Assembly (NCBI GenBank): GCA_946611025.1
Contig: CAMOCR010000010.1
Location: forward strand, 1 to 14,328
Reading direction: 5' to 3'
From: an uncultured Alphaproteobacteria bacterium
GTDB taxonomy: Bacteria > Pseudomonadota > Alphaproteobacteria > Rs-D84
Length of the DNA stretch: 14,328 nucleotides
Positions within the stretch are counted from its first letter, which is position 1. Each line of letters begins with the position of its first letter. This document shows, piece by piece, positions 1-6,250 of this stretch. The notes beneath the pieces were generated by a model, which saw only the letters and a program-made list of their open reading frames with translations, did no database searches and had not been told where the DNA came from. A program made the position numbers and the translations under genes.

Positions 1-1
1 G

Positions 2-865
2 GCCGCCGAAGGTTTGTTTGATACATCACGCAAAAAGCCATTGCCCCGCCTGCCCCAAACAATCGGTGTCGTCACCAGCCCAACCGGCGCCGCATTCCAA
101 GATATTCAAAACCGTTTGCGTGAACGGTTTCCGGTGCGCGTGTTGCTATATCCCGCAACTGTCCAGGGAACAACCGCCGCGGCTGAGGTTGCCGCTGGCA
201 TCGAATACTTTAACCACATGAACAATGTTGATGTGATTATTGTCGCACGTGGTGGTGGCGCATTGGAAGATTTACTGCCATTTTCCGAAGAAATTGTCGT
301 GCGTGCCGCTGCGGCAAGTCATATACCATTGATATCCGGGGTGGGACATGAACCCGATTGGATGCTGATTGATTTTGCCGCCGATGTGCGCGCGCCGACA
401 CCAACCGGTGCCGCCGAAATGGTCGTGCCAACAAAATTGGCATTGGCGGGGGAAATTGACAATTTCTGGCACCATATATCAAATGCGTTTATAACACGTC
501 TTAGCAACGCGAAACAGCGCATTGAATCAATCACAATCAAAAGTCCACACCAGGTTGTTATGGAAAGTCAACAACGCATTGATGACTTGTCGCGCACACT
601 GGATATCTTGATTTCAACCAAGATGCAAACTGCGAAACAAAAAATTGCCAACATGGATTCGTTTGGCAATATATTGACCCCACGCATGATGGCATTGACA
701 CAGTCGGTCGCGCATATGGGACAAATGCTGAACAGTTTAAGTTATAAAAGCGTTTTATCGCGCGGATATGCCATTGTGCGTGACGAAAACGAACAAATCA
801 TCACACACAGCGATGGCGGTACCCCAAAATCAATTGAATTTGCAGACGGGGTATTAAAACTGTAA
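2..865 (+). CDS. xseA: Exodeoxyribonuclease VII large subunit, 5'-truncated by window edge
   Basis: Large catalytic subunit of exonuclease VII, which with several XseB subunits degrades single-stranded DNA from both ends in repair and recombination. The reading frame is open from base 2 and begins AAEGLFD, which corresponds to about residue 120 of the roughly 450-residue family. The N-terminal OB-fold is therefore outside the window, and the TTG at 14 is not a real start. Recognised segments are KPLPRLPQTIGVVTSPTGAA, VIIVARGGGALEDLLPF, ISGVGHEPDW and VRAPTPTGAAEMV, all hallmarks of the catalytic core. They are followed by a helical coiled-coil stretch and the C-terminal SVLSRGYAIV motif. The coiled-coil portion seems somewhat shorter than usual. 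No xseB follows; the next gene has its own promoter. Identification is firm and the gene looks intact over the part seen. Confidence 0.95.
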   Translation, partial: AAEGLFDTSRKKPLPRLPQTIGVVTSPTGAAFQDIQNRLRERFPVRVLLYPATVQGTTAAAEVAAGIEYFNHMNNVDVIIVARGGGALEDLLPFSEEIVVRAAAASHIPLISGVGHEPDWMLIDFAADVRAPTPTGAAEMVVPTKLALAGEIDNFWHHISNAFITRLSNAKQRIESITIKSPHQVVMESQQRIDDLSRTLDILISTKMQTAKQKIANMDSFGNILTPRMMALTQSVAHMGQMLNSLSYKSVLSRGYAIVRDENEQIITHSDGGTPKSIEFADGVLKL

Positions 866-870
866 AATAT

Positions 871-899
871 TTGACAAAATGTATTTTATGTACTATATT
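871..899 (+). promoter_or_regulatory. Sigma-70-type promoter for the 938-1381 gene
   Basis: A perfect TTGACA -35 (871-876) is followed by a 17-base spacer and TATATT (894-899). Transcription would begin near 906, leaving a leader of about 32 bases that contains an AAAGGAGA ribosome-binding site (925-932) ahead of the ATG at 938. It is among the strongest-looking promoters in the window and lies just after the xseA stop, so the downstream gene is probably transcribed independently. Confidence 0.75.
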
Positions 900-937
900 A
901 CAGTGTGTAAAGATATCAACCACCAAAGGAGACAACA

Positions 938-1381
938 ATGATGGGAAATTCTGAATCAAAAAAAATTATGGTAAACGGCCGCGAAGTCATCGATCGCACA
1001 CCTGCAAAAAAATTAAATCCACATGTCAAGGCACAATTGCTGACAACACTGAAACGCGATGACATCGTAATAGAAACGAAACGCGCCCCAGGCAGCGATA
1101 CGTTCTATATCAAAGATATCACTACTGATAAAAGATTATTTTCGTTTGATTGTGCGTGGGACTATGGTTATTACAGCATAACGATTGGCGGCACAACTTT
1201 TGCTGAAATGGACTGGTTTGAAAATGATGGCAACACAAATAAAGAACAACAAGATATATTTGATGTTTTGAAAGCCATCCAGAAAAAACAAACAGAAATG
1301 CATGAAATCGCGCAAGGCTTTCAACGCCTGACCCCACAAGAACGTGTGGCTTTACAAATATTAGACACAAAACAAAAATAA
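938..1381 (+). CDS. Hypothetical protein, 147 aa, unrecognised family
   Basis: I do not recognise this protein. The start is ATG at 938, well spaced behind a good AAAGGAGA ribosome-binding site. A second ATG follows immediately, so the mature start could be Met1 or Met2. The product is soluble with no signal peptide or membrane segment. Residues 8-55 are lysine-rich and polar. Residues 56-95 look beta-rich and aromatic (FYIKDI, FSFDCAWDYGYYSITIGG, FAEMDWF). The C-terminal 45 residues look helical and charged and end in LTPQERVALQILDTKQK. It is a single-gene unit with its own near-consensus promoter and a hairpin terminator shared with the convergent recN gene. Strong expression signals and clean borders argue for a real gene. 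Function cannot be inferred; the neighbours (xseA, recN) are repair genes but the transcription units are separate. Confidence 0.85.
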   Translation: MMGNSESKKIMVNGREVIDRTPAKKLNPHVKAQLLTTLKRDDIVIETKRAPGSDTFYIKDITTDKRLFSFDCAWDYGYYSITIGGTTFAEMDWFENDGNTNKEQQDIFDVLKAIQKKQTEMHEIAQGFQRLTPQERVALQILDTKQK

Positions 1382-1406
1382 AAAATGTCCCGTTTGGGAC
1401 ATTTTT
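1381..1406. terminator. Bidirectional rho-independent terminator
   Basis: An 11-base perfect inverted repeat, AAAAATGTCCC (1381-1391) and GGGACATTTTT (1396-1406), flanks a GTTT loop. The A-tract and T-tract give a U-run on either strand, so it can end both the 938-1381 gene (+) and recN (-). Its arms reach into both stop codons: TAA at 1379-1381 on plus and TAA at 1405-1407 on minus. Confidence 0.88.
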
Positions 1407-3054
1407 ATTTTATCAATGTTTTTGCCGTGGCGATTGATTCCGGAGTGATTTCGGCACCACTGATGATTCGCGCAACCTCGTTCACGCGCTCGTCGCCCGT
1501 AATTTCACGAACGGTTGTTGTTGTTTTATCATTTGCAACGGTCTTTTCAATCTTGAAATGATGGTCGGCAAAACCGGCAACCTGGGCAGAATGCGTGACA
1601 ACCAGTGCCTGTGACTTTTCCGCCAATTTATTTAGCCGCAGCCCAACCGCCGATGCGGTTGCGCCACTGATACCGGTATCAACTTCATCAAAGACGAAAG
1701 TGTGTGCATCCGTGTCGGTCACCAAAACAACACGCATCGCCAACATTAAACGCGCCAATTCGCCACCCGATGCCGATTTGTGCAATGGGGCAAAAGGCTG
1801 ACCGGGGTTGGTTTTAATCATAAATGTCACATCATCAACACCGTTTGCCGATGGCGCAACACTATCAAACGCAACCATAAAATCGGCATTACCCAATTTT
1901 AAGTCCGGTAATTCGCCCAACAAACGCGATTGCAGTTTTTTCGCGGCATCGTTGCGCGCCGCGGTCAAATTCGCCGCGCACGTGTCAAATTTTGCACGAA
2001 ACGCATCAACATCATGCGTCAGTTTGCGTAACATTGCATCACTGTTATCGATTGCGTCCAGTTGCGCCGCCATTTGTTCCAATTTTTCGGGCAATTCGTC
2101 CGCGGCGACACGATGCTTGCGCGCGGCGGCACGTATTGCAAACAGACGCTCTTCGATTTCATCAATACTGGACATATCGGTATCAGCTGGCGACAATTGC
2201 GCCGCCACCGCCGACAGTATGTCCGCTGCATCATATAATTTTTCGATTTGTTCGGCATATGGGTTTGGATCGGTTTTAATGCGTTCCAAGATACGCGCGA
2301 CATCAAAAACGAACGCATCCAGCGATTTACCGTTCGGTGCAATCGCCGCCGCTGCATCGGCAACAATTGCCGCGTTCTTTTCCGCGTTCATCATTGCGGC
2401 ACGTTTGTCTGCCAATTCCCCTTCTTCCCCGGGCTGAACATTTAATGCGCGCAATTCGGCAACATTATGTTCTAAAAATTCGCGTTCATCGGCGGCACGC
2501 GCAACCGTTTCGCGCAATTCACGCAATTTGATTTCTGCCGCATGATATTCGGCATATGCCGCACGCGTATCCGCCAACAATTTTTCAAACCCATCAACAT
2601 GCACCGCGGCAAATTCATCCAATGCCGCACGATGTGTCGATTGGTTTAACAAGCGGTGATTGGCAAACTGTCCATGAATTTCAACCAACGCATCGCCAAC
2701 ATCGTGCAAAACACGCACCGACACCGGTGTATCGTTTATCCATGCGCGACTTTTCCCATCGGTTGCCAGTGTGCGCCGCAATATCAAATTGTCCGCCGCA
2801 TCAATTCCATTTTCATCCAAGATTGCACGAACCATGTTTGGCGTTGAATCAAATTCCGCCACAACCGATGCCGTATCACATCCCGCACGCACCAATCCCG
2901 CATCAGACCGCGCGCCCAACGCCAACGACAACGCGTCCAGCAAAATACTTTTCCCGGCACCCGTTTCCCCCGTCAGCACGTTCAACCCCGCGCCGAATTC
3001 CAGATTCAGTTTTTCAATCAATACAATATTCGAAATATTTAACGCGGTTAACAT
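1405..3054 (-). CDS. recN: DNA repair protein RecN, SMC-like ATPase
   Basis: RecN is a cytoplasmic SMC-like ATPase that acts early in double-strand-break repair. The chosen start is ATG at 3054, giving 549 residues beginning MLTALNISNIVLIEKL, which aligns with the RecN N-terminus. The longer TTG start at 3090 adds 12 unconserved residues and has no ribosome-binding site. Walker A GETGAGKS is at residues 29-36. The middle (about 150-370) is alanine- and charge-rich coiled coil. The ABC signature SGGELARL is at about 429-436, Walker B FVFDEVDTG at about 453-461 and the switch histidine in VVTH at about 488. Length is normal (E. coli about 550). It lies 42 bases after the AddA-type nuclease gene on the same strand and may be read from that operon, but it also has its own promoter whose predicted start coincides with the ATG, implying a leaderless mRNA. 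Confidence 0.96.
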   Translation of the reverse strand: MLTALNISNIVLIEKLNLEFGAGLNVLTGETGAGKSILLDALSLALGARSDAGLVRAGCDTASVVAEFDSTPNMVRAILDENGIDAADNLILRRTLATDGKSRAWINDTPVSVRVLHDVGDALVEIHGQFANHRLLNQSTHRAALDEFAAVHVDGFEKLLADTRAAYAEYHAAEIKLRELRETVARAADEREFLEHNVAELRALNVQPGEEGELADKRAAMMNAEKNAAIVADAAAAIAPNGKSLDAFVFDVARILERIKTDPNPYAEQIEKLYDAADILSAVAAQLSPADTDMSSIDEIEERLFAIRAAARKHRVAADELPEKLEQMAAQLDAIDNSDAMLRKLTHDVDAFRAKFDTCAANLTAARNDAAKKLQSRLLGELPDLKLGNADFMVAFDSVAPSANGVDDVTFMIKTNPGQPFAPLHKSASGGELARLMLAMRVVLVTDTDAHTFVFDEVDTGISGATASAVGLRLNKLAEKSQALVVTHSAQVAGFADHHFKIEKTVANDKTTTTVREITGDERVNEVARIISGAEITPESIATAKTLIK

Positions 3055-3060
3055 GCCGAA

Positions 3061-3090
3061 ATTATACCCACTTTGCCCAACAAAATTCAA
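3061..3090 (-). promoter_or_regulatory. Probable recN promoter giving a leaderless transcript
   Basis: On the minus strand a TATAAT -10 (3066-3061) lies 18 bases after a TTGAAT -35 (3090-3085). The expected transcription start, 6-8 bases beyond the -10, falls at about 3055-3053, on top of the recN ATG at 3054. No Shine-Dalgarno sequence is visible in front of that ATG, which fits leaderless translation. Confidence 0.6.
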
Positions 3091-3096
3091 GGGTTT

Positions 3097-3528
3097 TTAC
3101 AGTTTTTCCAACGTCCAATCATGCAGCCACAAAATGTACCCCACAACCGTATATTTTGGGTATATTTTACGCACAATTGAAATATATTCGTTCACCTGGG
3201 CAACATATTTTTGGTGAAACGCACCTTTGTCGACATCGGTTTTATAGTCCATTATGTAAATCATTTTTTTATCATCGTCTATAACCATGCGGTCGATACG
3301 GCGGCTTAGGAAATTACCATTTATATTTGCCGCGATTGGCACTTCGGTCATGGCGTTTGGCACAAAAAACATTGCCAATTCTGGTCGCGATTTTATTTGA
3401 CGCACAACTTCATCATCCGCGTCCAGCATATTTACAAAACGCATTTTTTTATGCATTTTCGTGCCGGCATCGGTTGCATATTTTTTATTATCAAAATCGG
3501 TCAAAATTTCGCGCAATGTATCAGCCAT
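3097..3528 (-). CDS. Stand-alone RecB/AddA-type nuclease domain (split AddA C-terminus)
   Basis: This 143-residue protein matches the C-terminal PD-(D/E)XK nuclease domain normally fused to AddA. Visible elements are GTKMH (His26, matching the G-x-x-x-H start of the domain), TEVPI (Glu62), RRIDRMVI (Asp79), IMDYKTD (Asp94, Lys96) and the RecB-family QVNEY motif (Gln111, Tyr115). All residues expected for metal binding and catalysis are present, so it is probably active. It starts at ATG 3528, 8 bases before the end of the helicase gene (shared bases ATGGCTGA), with AAGGA about 6 bases upstream, implying translational coupling. Its own frame has a TAA four codons upstream of the ATG, so the reading frame does not extend into the helicase gene. 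It probably binds the helicase product to rebuild an AddA-like enzyme. A recent frameshift in a single addA gene is the alternative. Confidence 0.88.
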   Translation of the reverse strand: MADTLREILTDFDNKKYATDAGTKMHKKMRFVNMLDADDEVVRQIKSRPELAMFFVPNAMTEVPIAANINGNFLSRRIDRMVIDDDKKMIYIMDYKTDVDKGAFHQKYVAQVNEYISIVRKIYPKYTVVGYILWLHDWTLEKL

Positions 3529-6169
3529 GAATAATCCTTATTTTTTCATCATCTGCCACTGCGCCATCAACGGTCGCCAAAACCCGCCACAACAACGAAT
3601 GCCAGGATAATTCATTGGCGTTTTTGTTTGATGTATAGCCATAAATATACAACTCATCGCGGGCGCGTGTCATTGCAACATATAACAAACGGTAATATTC
3701 CGCCATGCGCACATTCATTGTTGCATCGCGGGCGGTGGCACAATTTTCACTGTGTGTGGTCCCACTTACCCACAGCCATGGTGTTGGCAATGTTGGATTT
3801 ATTGGAACATTTTTCGGCATTATTTCTGGGGCAATGCCCAAGATATGTTCTGTTTCTGGGATTTTTGTGGTGTCGATTAGAAATACAACCGGCGCCTCTA
3901 GCCCCTTGCTGCCGTGAACGGTCGCAATACGCACACCCGATGTTGCGTTCATGTCGCGTTTGATTTCGCTGCCCCCAGTAATAAACCACTTTATAAAATG
4001 ATGCAATGTCCCCGGTTGTGTGCGTTCATATGCCAAACATATTGTCATAAATTCTTCCAGCGGGTCGATAACCTGTTGCCCCAGTGCCGATATAAATTCG
4101 GCACGCGCCCCCGAATTTAACACCCATGAAAAGAACGAATATGGTGCCATTGTTTTTGCGTTTTGAACCATCAAATTCAACCGTTCAAAAATGTCGGGAC
4201 GCGCATCACGCACGACATCAAAAACGGTTATTTTTGATTCATCGTCACGGTCGCGATTAGTATCATTTTTAATTTTACACAAATCAAAAATATCGGCTTC
4301 GGTCAAACGGAAAATTGGACTTTTTAACACACAACATAAACTATAATCATCCGCCACATTTAAACAAAACCGCACCAGATTCATCAGGTCACGTATAGCG
4401 GGAAATTCTGGCAATATGACACGATCTGTACCGGCAACCGATACGCCCCGCCGTTTCAATTCGGCAACCAGTGGTGCAACCAATGGCTCACGACGCTGTA
4501 CCAAAACCATTATATCCTTTGCGGTATATTTTCCGTCGTCCAATATGTTTTGAATCTTGGATACAATATCACGAATATATGTTCCAACCGACACATCATC
4601 ATTTTCGCGTTTCGCAACGACATTATGCAATTCCACCACACCTGTATCGCCCCGCCGAAAACAAACATGCGGATTGTTATGAAAACCGGTTGTATTCACA
4701 ACATATTCGTTGCCAAAGAATGCATCGACCGCATATAAAATCGACGATAACGAACGAAAACTTTGTGTCAGGGGTACTTCTGCAATGGTACGCAAATTGT
4801 TTTTTATTTGCCGCACAATGTCATCACGACTGGCGGCAAATGCGCGGGAATCTGCGCCTTGGAATCCATAAATCGATTGTTTTGTGTCGCCCACAACAAA
4901 CAATGTGTTGGGATTATCGCCGGTCTTGCCACCAACAAAGAAATCGCCCACCAACATTTGTAATATATCCCATTGCGATGGCGCGGTGTCTTGCGCTTCG
5001 TCAACCAATATGTGCGACAACGATAAATCCAGTTGCGACAAAACCCAGCCCATGACATCAGGCTGTGAAAACAGTTTCCGCGTATATAAAATCAAATCAT
5101 CAAAATCTAATAAATTTTGTTGGTGTTTTATATCGCGATAAATCATCGTAAATGCCGCCGACAAATCGAACAATGCAACCGTATCACGAAACACATTCAT
5201 GTTGATATTATATTGATCAATACTATATACGCGTTCCTGTTCGGCGGACAAAAAATCAACCTTTGCCACGTTCTTGATTGGGGTTCCTGTTGATGTTAAA
5301 TAGGCGGTTTTGTATTTTTCAAAATCAACAGTATTGTCAATGTATTGTTTTGTTAAATTAAAGATGTTTATTAAATAGTTTGCCGGCTTTTTTGATGCTT
5401 TTATTGCATCATCGGTCAAATCGATAATTTTTTGTAATTCGGCATGCGAAATATCAACATTTGGCACAATATTCAGTTGCAAAAAATTCTTGGTCGTGTC
5501 AATAAAGTATTCGCGATAACGTTCGATATTTTCAACCGGAAAAAAGTGTTTATATTGACCACTGATATCCTTCATTAAATCGGTCATTGAATATTCGCTG
5601 ATACGACCAACGATATGTGCAAATGCGTCGTTCACACGCGAATATTCGGGCGACAAATTTGATGAGTTTATCAGTCGATTAAACGCATCCTGGAGTAAAA
5701 CACGTTGATCCATATCCGAAACCAATGACCATGCCGGCGATATGCCTGCTTCAATTGGAAAACGATGCAAGATTTCTTCGCAGAAACCATGAATTGTTTT
5801 TATTTTCAGGGCATCACTGTTATCAATATACCAAAAGAATATTGCGCGGGCATGTGCAATATCATCCGCGGTTGCCGGTTTGTTCAATGCAACACCATCC
5901 AACAATTCAATCAATTCATCATCGGTTGCAACCGCCCATGTGCGCAATGCTGACAAAATACGATTACGCATTTCGCCCGCCCCCGCGTTTGTGTATGTTA
6001 GACACAATACCGCAGATGGTTTTTTAATATCCATGCGGAACAAAATACGCAACAGGCGTTGCACCAAAACACTGGTTTTGCCGGTGCCGGCGTTCGCCTG
6101 GACCCATACATTTTCCAGCGGATTTGCCGCCATATCTTGTTCCGGTGAAAGTTGTGGTTTTTTATACAT
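3521..6169 (-). CDS. addA: AddA-type UvrD-family helicase, lacking the fused nuclease domain
   Basis: Superfamily 1A ATP-dependent DNA helicase, the motor of the AddAB nuclease that processes double-strand breaks for RecA loading. The 882 residues carry LSPEQ (Q motif, about 7-11), Walker A ANAGTGKT (25-32), LCLTYTNAGAGEMRNR, IKTIHGFCEEILHRFPIEA (motif Ib region, typical of alphaproteobacterial AddA), Walker B VDEAQDT (Asp390, Glu391), VVGDTKQSIYGFQGAD (motif III), ATVHGSKGLEAPVV (motif V, about 755) and LLYVAMTRARDELY (motif VI, about 829-842). Normal AddA is about 1100-1200 residues and ends in a nuclease domain. Here the protein stops about 40 residues after motif VI and the nuclease is the next, overlapping gene. 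The start ATG at 6169 has a modest AAGGGC ribosome-binding site. addB, usually adjacent, is absent. The gene diverges from the coiled-coil protein gene at 6251. Confidence 0.93.
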   Translation of the reverse strand: MYKKPQLSPEQDMAANPLENVWVQANAGTGKTSVLVQRLLRILFRMDIKKPSAVLCLTYTNAGAGEMRNRILSALRTWAVATDDELIELLDGVALNKPATADDIAHARAIFFWYIDNSDALKIKTIHGFCEEILHRFPIEAGISPAWSLVSDMDQRVLLQDAFNRLINSSNLSPEYSRVNDAFAHIVGRISEYSMTDLMKDISGQYKHFFPVENIERYREYFIDTTKNFLQLNIVPNVDISHAELQKIIDLTDDAIKASKKPANYLINIFNLTKQYIDNTVDFEKYKTAYLTSTGTPIKNVAKVDFLSAEQERVYSIDQYNINMNVFRDTVALFDLSAAFTMIYRDIKHQQNLLDFDDLILYTRKLFSQPDVMGWVLSQLDLSLSHILVDEAQDTAPSQWDILQMLVGDFFVGGKTGDNPNTLFVVGDTKQSIYGFQGADSRAFAASRDDIVRQIKNNLRTIAEVPLTQSFRSLSSILYAVDAFFGNEYVVNTTGFHNNPHVCFRRGDTGVVELHNVVAKRENDDVSVGTYIRDIVSKIQNILDDGKYTAKDIMVLVQRREPLVAPLVAELKRRGVSVAGTDRVILPEFPAIRDLMNLVRFCLNVADDYSLCCVLKSPIFRLTEADIFDLCKIKNDTNRDRDDESKITVFDVVRDARPDIFERLNLMVQNAKTMAPYSFFSWVLNSGARAEFISALGQQVIDPLEEFMTICLAYERTQPGTLHHFIKWFITGGSEIKRDMNATSGVRIATVHGSKGLEAPVVFLIDTTKIPETEHILGIAPEIMPKNVPINPTLPTPWLWVSGTTHSENCATARDATMNVRMAEYYRLLYVAMTRARDELYIYGYTSNKNANELSWHSLLWRVLATVDGAVADDEKIRIIHG

Positions 6170-6177
6170 TTATGCCC

Positions 6178-6206
6178 TTGCTTTATGATTTAGATTCTAG
6201 TATAAA
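6178..6206 (+). promoter_or_regulatory. Probable promoter for the coiled-coil protein gene, within the divergent region
   Basis: TTGCTT (6178-6183), a 17-base spacer and TATAAA (6201-6206) fit a sigma-70 promoter. The start would be near 6213, followed by a leader of about 38 bases ending in a G-rich GGGGGGA site before ATG 6251. On the other strand a TATACT hexamer (6204-6199) overlaps this -10 and could serve addA, but no convincing -35 accompanies it. The two promoters may compete for polymerase. Confidence 0.5.
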
Positions 6207-6250
6207 TTCATCATGGTTGCAAGAACGATATCATTTCGGGGGGATTATAA

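Noticed and set aside
1808..2437. Long open frame (209 codons) on plus opposite recN, Ser/Ala-rich
   Set aside because: It is an antisense shadow of the coiled-coil part of recN. Composition is biased, there is no ribosome-binding site and no recognisable domain, while recN matches its family throughout.
2556..3284. Plus-strand open frame of 242 codons across the recN 5' end and the nuclease gene
   Set aside because: It crosses two well-identified minus-strand genes and their promoter. The translation is His/Pro-rich with no family features.
3490..3530. TGA read as tryptophan (alternative code) to extend the helicase
   Set aside because: Reading through TGA 3521 stays in the wrong frame for the nuclease and soon hits a TGA followed by TAA. 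All tryptophans in the recognised genes are TGG.
3535..3550. A6 run near the end of the helicase gene as a programmed frameshift site joining helicase and nuclease
   Set aside because: Slipping at the A-run into the nuclease frame meets an immediate TAA (AAA AAA TAA), so it could not make a fusion. Reinitiation at ATG 3528 explains the layout better.
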